From Bryobacterales bacterium (GTDB lineage: Bacteria > Acidobacteriota > Terriglobia > Bryobacterales > Bryobacteraceae), in NCBI GenBank assembly GCA_003167495.1, contig PMSX01000282.1:1-57485 (forward strand): 57,485 bases of DNA, written 5' to 3'. The position numbers were made by a program, and so were the translations under genes. The notes beneath the pieces are model-generated. The model ran no database searches. It saw nothing but the letters and a program-made list of their open reading frames with translations, and was not told the DNA's origin. This document shows, in pieces, positions 16,973-25,664 of the stretch; the first letter of the stretch is position 1, and each line of letters opens with the position of its first letter.

Positions 16973-19432
16973 CTATTCCTCGCGCAAAGCGATCATAGGG
17001 TCAACACGCGCCGCTTCTCGAGCGGGGAAGTAAGCTGCGAGCAGAGAGATTACTATTAGAATCGCCGCTGAGACCACAATGTTCGCGGGATCGTTAGGCG
17101 AGAGTCCGTATAGGAGGCTTTTCAAGTAGCGGCTCAAGCCGAACACGCAGAGGAGGCCAATGCCGATTCCACTTGATAGTAAGAGGAGCACTCGGCGAAA
17201 TACATTCCACAGGATCGTGCCAGCTTTCGCGCCAAGGGCCATACGGATGCCGATGGACTTCGTCTCACGACTAACGCTGTAGGAGATCACGCCGTAAAGT
17301 CCGACACTGGCCAGTGTGAGGGCCAGCACGCCCATGATGCTCGAAAGTACGGCCAGGAGGCGCTCTCGGGAGACCGATTCGTCCAATTGCAAATTGAGGG
17401 TCGTAACGCCGGACAAAGGCACGAGCGGATCGAGGCGCTTCAACTCCTGGCGAACGGCTGGAATCAGACTGAGAGGTTCGACTTGCGTTCGGACAAAGAA
17501 CGCCATATCTCCGCCAGACCCATGTTGGTATGGGAGATAGGCCATGGGAGGTGTTTCAGAAAGCAGCCCATGCTCCTTCACATCTCTGACAACTCCCACA
17601 ATTTGAATGGGAGTTTTGTCTTCGCCGAGGATTGTGAAGGTTCTTCCGAGTGGATTCTTATTTCCAAAATGTTGGCGGACAAACGTTTGATTGACAATCG
17701 CCACAGCGGCGTCATGAACATCAAACGCTCGCCCCAGGAGCAAGTCTATGCCGACGGTCTGGAAATAGCGGGAGGCCACGAAGTTGACACCGAGCGTCTG
17801 TTTCTGAGATCGCGGTTGCTCGCCGGGCACGCGAACAAGCGTTCCGATGTTGGTACCGCCAGGCGCGGTTCTAGCAAACGAAACAGAGCTGACGGCGGGT
17901 AATCGCTCGAGTTGCGCTACGAGGTCGTCGTAAAACTGTTGCACACGGGCGTTTGAATAGCCGGCCGAGGAAGGTGTCAGATTGAAGACGAGAACCTGAT
18001 CAGGGCGAAATCCAGGATTAATCCTTCGAATATTCTGAAAACTGCGAACGAGTAACCCAGCGCCTACGGCCAAGAGTAAAGCTAAGGCAATTTGGGTAGC
18101 CATAAGCGCGTCGGGCACTTTGCTTGTGCTTGAGCGACTGGTATGCGCAGCGTTGTGGAGGCGCGTCCCGGCAATTTGGAAGATTGGCACAAGACTGAGG
18201 AAAAGAGTGCAGGCGACGGCGGCAGATAAGCTGAAGAAAAATACTCGCCAATCGGGATTCAGGTTGAGTGACTGGGAGATGGATTGATCGGCGAAGACCG
18301 TGAGGAGGAGAGGTCCACCTCGCCACGCCACCGGAAGAGAGAGCACACCTCCCATGAGTGCAAGGAGGGCAATCTCAGTCAGAAACTGGCGGAATATTCG
18401 AGCGCGGCTTGCACCCAAGGACAGCCGGACGCAGATTTCGGTTTGGCGAGCGGCCGTGCGCGCGAGGATTAGATTGGCGATATTCACGCAGGCGATGCCA
18501 AGCAGCATCACGACAACTGCCATAAGATAGGCAAACGAGCGGCGCAACTCATCTCGCGCGCTGGCGGACGCGCCTTGATTTGCCGGGTTGACCTTGAGAA
18601 CAAGTCCCGAGACCATTTTTTGGATATCTTGCGCCATGGTCGTGGGAGTGGATTGAATTAAGTCGGCGACTGTGAGATGAAAGGCCGGCTGAAGGGCTGT
18701 CTCCACCTCCCGATCACTGACTCCGGGTTTCTTCCGGCCCAAGATAGCGAGCCACCACCGGCTGCCGTCTCCCATACTCTGCAGGTTTAAGGCGTTAGCC
18801 ATCGATAGGGGAGCGGTAAAGTCGGGCACGTAACCTAGCTCGACTCCTCCAAAGCCGGGTGGAGTGACACCGATGACGGTGAATGGAACTTGGTTTATGA
18901 TGACAGACTTGCCGATGCGGGTTCGATCGCCCCCGAGGCGCGCCTGCCAATAGGCGTAACTGAGAACGACGACCGGGCTTCCTCCTTCGACACGATCATC
19001 ATCGGCAACAAAGAGACGTCCAATTGCAGGCTCAACTCCCAGCACTGAGTACATCGCTGGCGACGCCAACATTCCTTTGGCGAGGGCTGCATTGCCCTGG
19101 TAGATCACATTGCTCGCGGCAAGTGATGAATAAATTGACGAAGACGTATCGGGCGAGGTATACGCGAAGAGGCCCGAAAGCAGGGGATTGCCGGCCTTGC
19201 GCAGTATCACGAAACCGGGATAGGAAAAGCCGCGCAGGGTGTTGACGTGGTCTCGATTGACTGAGTCAAGCTGAACTAGCTGTTGGGCGTCACGCACTGG
19301 CAGGGACTTCAATAGCAGCGCATTGATAGCGCTGAAAATCGCGGTGTTCGCACCAATTCCACAGGCGAGGGAAAGCGTAACAACCGTCGCGAAGCCAGGG
19401 TTGCGGCGAAATTGACGTAGAGAGTAGCGCAA
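16973..19432 (-). CDS. Orphan MacB/FtsX-type permease (acidobacterial duplicated permease)
   Basis: An 819-residue membrane protein. The beginning (RYSLRQFRRNPGFATVVTLS, then ACGIGANTAIFSAINALLL) is the hallmark of the large two-part ABC-type permeases that are expanded in acidobacteria without an attached ATPase gene. Two MacB periplasmic core domains alternate with FtsX-like membrane bundles (segments near residues 20-42, 310-330, 360-378, 405-425 and three near the C-terminus). The start is TTG at 19430-19432, 3 bp after the stop of the DinB gene, so the two are co-transcribed. No ATP-binding partner is nearby. Its cargo is unknown; export or lipoprotein/peptide signalling has been suggested for relatives. 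Confidence 0.88.
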   Translation of the reverse strand: MRYSLRQFRRNPGFATVVTLSLACGIGANTAIFSAINALLLKSLPVRDAQQLVQLDSVNRDHVNTLRGFSYPGFVILRKAGNPLLSGLFAYTSPDTSSSIYSSLAASNVIYQGNAALAKGMLASPAMYSVLGVEPAIGRLFVADDDRVEGGSPVVVLSYAYWQARLGGDRTRIGKSVIINQVPFTVIGVTPPGFGGVELGYVPDFTAPLSMANALNLQSMGDGSRWWLAILGRKKPGVSDREVETALQPAFHLTVADLIQSTPTTMAQDIQKMVSGLVLKVNPANQGASASARDELRRSFAYLMAVVVMLLGIACVNIANLILARTAARQTEICVRLSLGASRARIFRQFLTEIALLALMGGVLSLPVAWRGGPLLLTVFADQSISQSLNLNPDWRVFFFSLSAAVACTLFLSLVPIFQIAGTRLHNAAHTSRSSTSKVPDALMATQIALALLLAVGAGLLVRSFQNIRRINPGFRPDQVLVFNLTPSSAGYSNARVQQFYDDLVAQLERLPAVSSVSFARTAPGGTNIGTLVRVPGEQPRSQKQTLGVNFVASRYFQTVGIDLLLGRAFDVHDAAVAIVNQTFVRQHFGNKNPLGRTFTILGEDKTPIQIVGVVRDVKEHGLLSETPPMAYLPYQHGSGGDMAFFVRTQVEPLSLIPAVRQELKRLDPLVPLSGVTTLNLQLDESVSRERLLAVLSSIMGVLALTLASVGLYGVISYSVSRETKSIGIRMALGAKAGTILWNVFRRVLLLLSSGIGIGLLCVFGLSRYLKSLLYGLSPNDPANIVVSAAILIVISLLAAYFPAREAARVDPMIALREE

Positions 19433-19435
19433 TTT

Positions 19436-19954
19436 CTATTTCCCCTTAGGCTGCTGACTTAGACGAGCGGCTGTTGACGGCGGAACAATACCGTTCGATC
19501 GCATGTAGCCAACGATGTTTCCGTAGATCTCGTTATTGTGGACGGCGATGTGCATGAACGAGTAGCTCATTTGGGGAGACGACAGAACTTTCTGATCGTC
19601 CATCGTCTCCAAGCCGGCGGCGCAGTAAGCGAACGAATCCTTGAGAGCCTTGCTGATCTCGGGCTTGTCTTTGAGCGATGCGGCCTGCTTCTGGGCGTCG
19701 GGAACGGGCTCGCCTTTGAGGGTGGCGCAGTCGGTGTAATTGCGCTCGATGGAATGAATCAGCCATTGGCCGAACGTCATTTGGTCGGGGGTGAGGCGAA
19801 AGTTGTATTTGTCGGCGGGCATGGCGTCGGCGCTGGCCTCCAGGTTTTTGCGGACGCCGGTGAAATAGCGCTGGACCATGGTAGTGGTCAGGGTGTTTTG
19901 GGCGTTGAGGAGACTGAAAGCGAAACAGAGGCAGAGCAGCAGACGAGTTTTCAT
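19436..19954 (-). CDS. Exported DinB-family protein
   Basis: A 172-residue protein starting at the ATG at 19952-19954 (MKTRLLLCLCFAFSLLNAQ is a signal peptide); frames open further upstream have no coding character. The remainder is a four-helix DinB/YfiT-like fold: FTGVRKNLEASADAMPADKY, WLIHSIERNY and MHIAVHNNEIYG supply three His residues positioned like the metal site of DinB proteins. Cytoplasmic relatives are thiol-S-transferases or metal-dependent hydrolases; exported forms with this layout are frequent in acidobacteria and are uncharacterised. It precedes the orphan permease gene by 3 bp, suggesting an operon. Confidence 0.8.
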   Translation of the reverse strand: MKTRLLLCLCFAFSLLNAQNTLTTTMVQRYFTGVRKNLEASADAMPADKYNFRLTPDQMTFGQWLIHSIERNYTDCATLKGEPVPDAQKQAASLKDKPEISKALKDSFAYCAAGLETMDDQKVLSSPQMSYSFMHIAVHNNEIYGNIVGYMRSNGIVPPSTAARLSQQPKGK

Positions 19955-20033
19955 GGTTGTTGTTCCCTTTGGGTAACATTGTCTCAGTTTGGAAACTGCG
20001 AGCGCCAAACGGAATTGCCGGCGCTTTTTGCCG

Positions 20034-20049
20034 CGATTTTTGCCGGTTG
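20034..20049 (-). repeat. 16-bp dispersed motif, copy 1
   Basis: CGATTTTTGCCGGTTG occurs here, at 20141-20156 and at 57221-57236. Copies 1 and 3 share a longer 20-bp match (20030-20049 and 57217-57236) and a similar GA-rich flank. All three lie upstream of minus-strand genes (DinB protein; Gfo/Idh protein), so the functional orientation may be CAACCGGCAAAAATCG in a leader. Confidence 0.6.
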
Positions 20050-20140
20050 CGAGAGGGGTGATTTTGGGTGAATTTTTGAGCTCTATAAAAATATATAGGC
20101 GGGCTCGGAAAAAACTCCCACTTTTGGAGGTGGGGAAAAG

Positions 20141-20156
20141 CGATTTTTGCCGGTTG
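20141..20156 (-). repeat. 16-bp dispersed motif, copy 2
   Basis: Identical to copy 1 over 16 bp, 107 bp upstream of it relative to the minus-strand DinB gene. Confidence 0.6.
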
Positions 20157-20405
20157 TTTTGCCGGATGAATATCGGGGCGGAATTTGGGTGAGTGGCGGC
20201 GGGCACACAGGTGGCTTGAGGGTTGGTGGTTTCCATGCTTTTGGTTTCCTTTGGTCTCTAAACGCCTTCCGTGATCAGAGTAGCGAAACGGGCGAACGGC
20301 CGTTGGGAGAAAAGCTGGCAAGTTGTTGAAAATAAGTGATAGAAATATTTTTATTTTTGGAAATGGCCAACGGGAGGAGAAACAACTAAGAACTTTTGGC
20401 CGCAG

Positions 20406-22433
20406 ATGAAGGCTGATAGACGCAAAAAAAAAGGATTTGGCTTTGGATACACTGGGAGTTTCCGCCCTCTGCCGCCGCAAGTGAGCATTGCCAGCCAAAC
20501 CGAACGACCTCGTGACGCGAGAGCGAGGCTGACGCCGAAGAGTTTTTTCGGGCGCAATGGCGCGCTTTCGCGGGGGCATCCTAATTACGAACACCGCCCC
20601 GGGCAAATCGATATGGCTGTGGCTGTGGCGGAGGCACTGGCGGACCGGCGGCACTTGATTGTGGAGGCGGGAACGGGGACGGGTAAGACGCTAGCTTACC
20701 TGGTGCCATCGATTCTTTCGGGCAAGCGGGTCATTATTTCGACTGGTACGAAGGCGCTGCAAGAGCAACTGTTTTTCAAAGATCTGCCTTTTTTGCAGAG
20801 CATGTTTGCCGAGCCGATTCGCGCGTGTTACATGAAGGGGCGGCAGAACTATTTGTGCCGGCAGAAAGTATATGACGCGGAGCGCGAACCTATTCTGACG
20901 GGGATGGAGGAACGCACAGAATTCCAGGTCATCCGCGATTGGGAAAAGAAGACGGATACGGGCGACCGTAGCGAGTTGCGCGAGATTCCCGAAAGCAGCA
21001 GCGCGTGGTGGAAGATGGACGCGCGCAGCGACAATTGCGCCGGGCAGAAGTGCGCGCAGTTTGAACGGTGTTTCATTACAGAGATGCACAGGCGGGCGCT
21101 GGCGAGTGACATTGTGGTGGTGAATCATCACTTGTTCTTCGCGGATCTGGCAGCGCGTGACCGGGCGTTTGGCGCCATTTTGCCGGATTATGAAGCGGTG
21201 ATTTTCGACGAAGCGCACGAGATTGAAGATATTGCCGGGCAGTATTTCGGGCTAAGTGTCAGCAATCTGCAAGTGCACGAGTTGATCAAAGACACAGCGG
21301 CGGTTTCGCGGCGCAAATTATTTGCGACGCCGGAACTCGATCGCGGACTTATTCAGCTGGGTGACCGGTGCGATGAGTTCTTTGCGCTGTTTCCACGCGA
21401 AGGGCGGCAGGGGTTTCGGAACCACACGCAGTTCTTTCATGCGAATGAAGCGGTATACAGTGAGTTGCTACTGGCGCTGGAGACATTGTCGGCAAGGCTC
21501 GAACTGGTGCCGGGCGCGGTGGAAGATACGGTTCCGCTGGTGCGGCGCGCAAAATTGCTGCAGCAGGGGTTGCGCTATTGGCTGGAGACGCCGGATAAGG
21601 CGAATGTGTATTGGGTGGAAGCGCGCGGACGCGGCGTTTATTTACAAGCGACCCCGATTGACGTATCGCAAATGTTGTCTTCCCGGTTGTTTGAGCGGTT
21701 AGAAACGGTGGTTCTCACATCGGCGACGTTGACCGTGGCTGGCGAATTTGACTACTTGCAGAAACGGTTGGGGCTGCCCAACGCGCGGACACTGCGCATT
21801 GAGAGTCCCTACGACTATACGAAGCAAGTGCTGCTTTACGTGCCCCCGCACTTACCCGATCCGCGCCAACCCGAGTTTTCGTGGCGGGCGGCAGATGTGA
21901 TTCATGAAGTTTTAGAAGCGTCGCGTGGGCGCGCGTTTGTGTTGTTTACGAGCTATCAACAGATGCGGCAAGTGTACGAGATGCTGAAGATCCGACTGGA
22001 TCATCCGATGATGATGCAGGGCGAAGCTCCGCGTACGGCTTTAGTTGAGACGTTTCGCAACACGCCGGGCGCGGTGCTGTTCGGTACATCGAGCTTTTGG
22101 CAAGGCATTGATGTGCAGGGCGAGCAGTTGAGCTGCGTGATTATCGACCGGTTGCCATTCGCAGTGCCGAGTGATCCGGTGATTGCGGCGCGCGTGGAGG
22201 CGATTCGGGAGGCGGGTGGGAATGCGTTTTACGAATATCAGGTGCCGCAGGCGGCGCTTGCGTTGAAGCAAGGGTTTGGCAGGCTGATTCGCGGAGCGAC
22301 GGACCGAGGCGCATTGGTGTTGCTGGATAATAGGATTACGAAGCTGCCGTACGGCAAGGTCTTTTTCGACAGCTTACCTCCTTACCGGCTCACCGAGAAA
22401 TTAGAGGATATCCAGAACTTTTTCAATGTTTGA
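20406..22433 (+). CDS. dinG: DinG/XPD-family iron-sulfur DNA helicase
   Basis: A 675-residue superfamily 2 helicase. Walker A is VEAGTGTGKT (residues 86-95) and the DEAH box is VIFDEAHEIED (around 266-275). Cys residues at 141, 151, 211, 216 and 222 lie in the region that binds a 4Fe-4S cluster in DinG and XPD. The C-terminal motor domain has ATPIDVSQ, VVLTSATL, SFWQGIDVQGEQ and QGFGRLIRGATDRG. It would unwind branched or forked DNA or R-loops. The start is uncertain: ATG 20406 has no clear ribosome binding site, GTG 20481 is an alternative, and the first 45 residues do not look conserved. The 3' end overlaps queD by 8 bp, so the two are translationally coupled. Confidence 0.9.
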   Translation: MKADRRKKKGFGFGYTGSFRPLPPQVSIASQTERPRDARARLTPKSFFGRNGALSRGHPNYEHRPGQIDMAVAVAEALADRRHLIVEAGTGTGKTLAYLVPSILSGKRVIISTGTKALQEQLFFKDLPFLQSMFAEPIRACYMKGRQNYLCRQKVYDAEREPILTGMEERTEFQVIRDWEKKTDTGDRSELREIPESSSAWWKMDARSDNCAGQKCAQFERCFITEMHRRALASDIVVVNHHLFFADLAARDRAFGAILPDYEAVIFDEAHEIEDIAGQYFGLSVSNLQVHELIKDTAAVSRRKLFATPELDRGLIQLGDRCDEFFALFPREGRQGFRNHTQFFHANEAVYSELLLALETLSARLELVPGAVEDTVPLVRRAKLLQQGLRYWLETPDKANVYWVEARGRGVYLQATPIDVSQMLSSRLFERLETVVLTSATLTVAGEFDYLQKRLGLPNARTLRIESPYDYTKQVLLYVPPHLPDPRQPEFSWRAADVIHEVLEASRGRAFVLFTSYQQMRQVYEMLKIRLDHPMMMQGEAPRTALVETFRNTPGAVLFGTSSFWQGIDVQGEQLSCVIIDRLPFAVPSDPVIAARVEAIREAGGNAFYEYQVPQAALALKQGFGRLIRGATDRGALVLLDNRITKLPYGKVFFDSLPPYRLTEKLEDIQNFFNV

Positions 22434-22785
22434 GATTTTTGTAGAGCACACGTTCGCGAGCGCGCATTTTTTGCGCAACTATAAGGGCAAGTGCGAAAAC
22501 TTGCACGGCCATAACTACCGCGTGCAAGTGGGGATGACAGGAGAACTGGATGACAATGGCATGCTGTTTGATTTTGCCGACTTGAAGCAGCGACTGCGCC
22601 AGACGAGTGGGTATCTAGACCATCAGTTGATTAACGATCTAAAGCCGTTCGACACAGTTAATCCTACGGCGGAGAATATCGCGAAATTTATTTTCGATGA
22701 GATACAGCGAGATATTGAGCCGGCCAAGTTGGCGTATGTGAGAGTTTGGGAGACGGATACGTCTTGCGCGGTTTACAGGCGGTAG
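22426..22785 (+). CDS. queD: 6-carboxytetrahydropterin synthase QueD
   Basis: A 119-residue member of the PTPS/QueD family that converts 7,8-dihydroneopterin triphosphate to 6-carboxy-5,6,7,8-tetrahydropterin in the queuosine/7-deazaguanine pathway. Zinc ligands H14, H27 and H29 (ASAHFL and LHGHNY) and the catalytic Cys (C23, GKCENLHGHN) are all present. DFADLK and the C-terminal VRVWETDTSCAVY also fit. The ATG lies 8 bp inside the dinG-like gene. The other queuosine genes (queC, queE, queF) are not in the window. Some relatives act as pterin synthases, but the GKCENLHGH pattern favours QueD. Confidence 0.9.
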   Translation: MFEIFVEHTFASAHFLRNYKGKCENLHGHNYRVQVGMTGELDDNGMLFDFADLKQRLRQTSGYLDHQLINDLKPFDTVNPTAENIAKFIFDEIQRDIEPAKLAYVRVWETDTSCAVYRR

Positions 22786-22788
22786 AGG

Positions 22789-24029
22789 CTGAGTCAAAGT
22801 GCGCTGGCGCTGAAAAATCCGGTTTGGAATCGCAGCTACTTCTATCTGGTGCTGCTTTGCCTGCTTGCGATCATCATGTATCTCGACCGTGTTTGCATGT
22901 CAGTGGCCGGGCCGCGCATGCAAGACGCGCTGCACATTGCTCCTGAGCAGTGGGGCTGGGTGGGCACTGTCTTTAGCTTCGGCTACGGACTGTTTGAAGT
23001 TCCCGGCGGCCATTTGGGCGACCGTCTGGGCGCGCGGAGAATTCTGACGCGCATCGTCCTTTGGTGGTCGGTGTTTACGGCTTTGACGGGTGCGATCTCG
23101 TCGTACCCGATCCTGCTGGGCGTACGCTTCCTCTTTGGAGTGGGTGAAGCGGGTGCGTTTCCGGTGGTGACGGTGGCCATCTCACAGTGGTTTCCGCCGG
23201 CTACGCGTGGCCGCGCGTTCGGATTGTTCGTTATGTGCAGCCAACTAGGCGGCGCGGTTTCACCGCTACTGGTGCTTCCGATCCAACAACATTTCGGATG
23301 GCGCATGTCTTTCTACGCGTTCGGGTGTGTCGGCGTGCTCTGGTCGATCTTTTGGTTCTGGCGGTTCCGCGACCGCATCTCCGAGTCAGGTCAAACGATA
23401 GCTACGGTCCACGTACCATGGCGGCCGATTCTGATGAATCGGAGCCTTTGGGCCATCATGGCTTTGACCTGCGGTTACGTCTATACAATGGGCTTCTACC
23501 AGACTTGGTTCCACACTTATTTAGAGAAAGGGCGGGGATTCAGTGAACATGATCTTTCGTGGTCGGCGTTGCCGTATGTGTTTGGGGCCGCTGCCAATCT
23601 CTTGGGAGGAGTGAGTGTTGACTGGCTGAGTCCGCGGGTAGGAAGGACTTGGTCGAGGAGGGGAGTGGGAATGGCTGGACTGCTGCTGGCTGCGGTTTCT
23701 CTCGCTTGCACGATTTTCGCGAGTGGACATGTGGCGGTGATTGCGTGTCTGAGTCTGGCGTATACGGGCATTACGTTTCAGCAGCCGGCGGTGTTTGCAG
23801 CTTGTGCTGATATTGGCGGAATGCGAAGCGGGGCGGTGACGGGCATGATGAATACGGCGGGACAGGTGGGGTATGCGTTGTCGTCGCTGGTTTTGGGTAT
23901 TTTGTCAAGGTGACTGGTAGCTATGAGGCACCGCTGGTGCCGATGGCGGTGTTGGCGGGGGCGGGGATGCTGTTGTGGGGGAAGGTGGATCTCGCGGGGG
24001 TGGGTGAGCGGGAAAGGGTCATGAGTTGA
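22789..24029 (+). pseudogene. MFS transporter, broken by a one-base frameshift near the 3' end
   Basis: The sequence encodes a 12-helix major facilitator, with IIMYLDRVCMSVAGPRMQDA after the first helix and GHLGDRLGARRILT in the loop after helix 2. Homology-like sequence (NPVWNRSYFYLVLLCLLA) extends upstream of the first usable start, GTG 22849, up to the queD TAG, which is in the same frame; no ATG, GTG or TTG lies between, so the real start is unclear. Near 23900 the frame breaks: LVLGILSR is followed by TGA at 23911-23913, while the next frame continues as GYFVKVTGSYEAPLVPMAVL to a stop at 24027-24029. One extra G in the GGG run before TATTTTGTC would restore the protein. The substrate is not known; the loop motif resembles hexuronate or phthalate-type MFS proteins. 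Confidence 0.75.
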
Positions 24030-24045
24030 TGGGAGGCGGAGCTTG
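23686..24045 (+). repeat. MFS 3' segment, direct repeat copy A
   Basis: This stretch is repeated at 24886-25245. Bases 23847-23998 are identical to 25046-25197, while the 160 bp before differ at many positions, mostly in ways that keep the protein similar. The mosaic suggests two related genes of which the 3' parts were made identical by recombination or gene conversion. Confidence 0.85.
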
Positions 24046-24126
24046 ATGGCATGGCGTTAAAATAACGCGTTGCCGTTGCAAACTTCCTAGACGTGTCTTT
24101 CGAAAATTGGGTCTGAGTGGGCCAGA

Positions 24127-24291
24127 TCAGGCGCTCAACTTCTTTTTGGGAACAAGCGATACGACTTTGTGGGTGGACCGCCGTTGCCGCTTCTTTGATG
24201 CCATAAGAATCGCCTTAACGTCGAAGCCATACTTGGCGGCCAGATCCTCGCGGACGCGCCGGACTTCATCGACAATCGGATCCTTGACCAT
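24127..24291 (-). CDS. Small antitoxin-like protein paired with PIN toxin
   Basis: An unbroken 54-residue frame, ATG at 24289-24291 and TGA at 24127-24129. It begins MVKDPIVDEVRRVREDLAAK and continues with YGFDVKAILM and a basic tail. Short proteins starting DPIVxEVRxVRxxxAAxFxxDxxAI are well known directly next to PIN-domain toxins in acidobacteria, cyanobacteria and planctomycetes, and they are presumed antitoxins. It starts 3 bp after the stop of the PIN gene, so the order is toxin first. The partner carries a premature stop. The antitoxin role is inferred from the association; no DNA-binding motif is obvious in so short a chain. Confidence 0.7.
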   Translation of the reverse strand: MVKDPIVDEVRRVREDLAAKYGFDVKAILMASKKRQRRSTHKVVSLVPKKKLSA

Positions 24292-24294
24292 AAG

Positions 24295-24768
24295 CTATTC
24301 TCCCATGAGCTCTTCCGGTGTGCAGATTACCGGGCACTCACACCCCTGTTCCCGGCAGATCAGGGCAAGTGCACGGGCATTGGTCGCATTCGCAATATGG
24401 ACACAATGCCCGGTCACCAGGAAGTCCATTCCGTGTACAGCCGCGATTGCGATGTGCGCAGCGTCCGCGGCGGCCTTGCGCGGGATTTTTCCGGAAGCCA
24501 AGATACGGGAGGCTAAGTCCATAACCTCAGGAGTGATATCCAGCAGCGAAAGATCCCTCAGCGTCTTCAGCCGTTCACGTGCCACGGTCGGGTCCCCTGC
24601 GCTGACTTCGTCAATGACGAGTTGGGAGAGGTAAAGCTGGAAGGCGTGCCTCCGACTTTCCCACCATTCCCTCGTGACCTGCTAATGACCGGCAATGATC
24701 AGGTCCCGGCTCGGTCGGGAGGTCAGGTAGCTCGGAATAGTGGTCTCCAGGTACAGGCGGGGCTTCAT
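24295..24768 (-). pseudogene. PIN-domain toxin with an in-frame amber codon
   Basis: From the ATG at 24766-24768 the frame reads [20 protein letters not shown], continues to AGH, meets TAG at 24682-24684 (codon 29), and then continues without shift as QVTREWWESRRHAFQLYLSQ and on to the stop at 24295-24297. The N-terminal [10 protein letters not shown] with its acidic residue, the internal VIDEVSAGD, and the later KAAADAAHIAIAAVHGMDFL are PIN-domain RNase features. So a 157-codon toxin gene has a single nonsense codon (CAG to TAG would explain it). A downstream GTG (24583-24585) could give only a fragment without the first catalytic Asp/Glu. Loss of toxicity would let the antitoxin persist. 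Confidence 0.8.
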
Positions 24769-24885
24769 TCCCCGATCTTATCCGGCTGAGATCAGGTGTC
24801 CCTCCTGATTTATTTGAGTGTATAGTCGGCTGTGCGCGGAAGTGCCAATTGTCCGCATCCCCAGCCGGGTCATTTTGCCATTCTC

Positions 24886-25249
24886 CTGGCTGCGATCTCT
24901 CACTTGCACGATTTTTGCGATGGGACATGTTGCGGTGATTGTTTGTCTGAGTCTGGCGTATACGGGCATCACGTTTCAACAGCCGGCGGTGTTTGCGGCT
25001 TGTGCTGATATTGGCGGAATGCAGAACGGGGGCGGTGACGGGGATGATGAATACGGCGGGACAGGTGGGGTATGCGTTGTCGTCGCTGGTTTTGGGTATT
25101 TTGTCAAGGTGACTGGTAGCTATGAGGCACCGCTGGTGCCGATGGCGGTGTTGGCGGGGGCGGGGATGCTGTTGTGGGGGAAGGTGGATCTCGCGGGAGT
25201 GGGTGAGCGGGAAGGTGTCATGAGTGGATGGGAGGCGGAGCGTGATTGA
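24886..25249 (+). pseudogene. Orphan 3' fragment of a second MFS gene (repeat copy B)
   Basis: This is the tail of a relative of the MFS gene at 22789-24029, with no 5' part. It starts LAAISLTCTIFAMGHVAVIV, matching but not identical to copy A. An extra G in a run near 25030 (GGGGG versus GGGG) shifts the frame, and the missing G also seen in copy A near the GGTATTTTG site shifts it back, so the end (GYFVKVTGSYEAPLVPMAVL) is read in the initial frame. The shared missing G lies in the 152-bp identical block. No start codon or ribosome binding site makes it an expressible gene. Confidence 0.75.
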
Positions 25250-25286
25250 GGCGTGGAACTTCGCTACAATTGTTGTTGGAGAGCCG

Positions 25287-25559
25287 ATGCAATACACGTT
25301 AACGCTGCATGAAGACGCATGGCTTAGTGACGGGCCAGTTTTCGCAAGCGGTAGGGTTACTGGCTACAGAGTCGGTGGGATGCCCGACGGAAGAACGGCG
25401 CGGATTGCGAACTTCGGAGCACCGTCCCGAAACGATTGGCGTATTATGCGAATCAACCCCGATAACACGCAGTCTGGCTGGACGGGCCACTATGAAAACG
25501 CTGACGAAGCGTTAGTAGCGCTGCAGGAAAATGTCGTCGTAGCGGCTCTTAAGACCTAA
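25287..25559 (+). CDS. Hypothetical protein, 90 residues
   Basis: A short protein starting MQYTLTLHEDAW. The ATG at 25287 follows GGAGAG (25278-25283) at workable distance; an in-frame GTG at 25242 would add 15 residues. The sequence has HEDAW, TGYRVGGMPDGRTARIANFG and ADEALVALQ. I do not recognise a family. It lies right after the duplicated MFS tail and before the HEPN-like gene on the same strand, inside an accessory stretch. Confidence 0.5.
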   Translation: MQYTLTLHEDAWLSDGPVFASGRVTGYRVGGMPDGRTARIANFGAPSRNDWRIMRINPDNTQSGWTGHYENADEALVALQENVVVAALKT

Positions 25560-25664
25560 CTCCATTCGCCACGGCGAGCGTGGGCATCCCTACCAAAATG
25601 GAATCGTTGTGTTCGAACGAGTTGCGAGCTAGACGAACACGAAAAGGCGAATCCCTCATAACTA

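Larger units (their letters stand above)
19955..20405. other. Long intergenic region with A/T-rich promoter-like sequence
   Basis: This 451-bp stretch between the divergent DinB and dinG-like genes holds no convincing protein. It contains two copies of a 16-bp motif (20034-20049 and 20141-20156) and an A/T-rich segment around 20080-20100 (CTATAAAAATATATAGG) that could hold promoters for either direction. A stretch just upstream of dinG (GGCCGCAGATGAAGGCTGAT) looks like a common dispersed intergenic sequence rather than coding DNA. Confidence 0.5.

Noticed and set aside
19533..20654. 373-codon minus-strand frame across the DinB and dinG starts
   Set aside because: Low-complexity Arg/Pro/His composition, no start support, and it opposes conserved genes.
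22783..22785. TAG between queD and MFS as a recoded codon
   Set aside because: No readthrough signal or suppressor tRNA evidence; queD ends at its usual length, so TAG is simply its stop.
24107..24634. 175-codon plus-strand frame over the toxin-antitoxin genes
   Set aside because: It is fully antisense to the antitoxin and PIN frames, both of which have clear family features.
24611..25297. Long 228-codon minus-strand frame over the MFS repeat
   Set aside because: It is antisense to the duplicated MFS tail and the PIN gene, with Arg/His-rich composition typical for a shadow frame.
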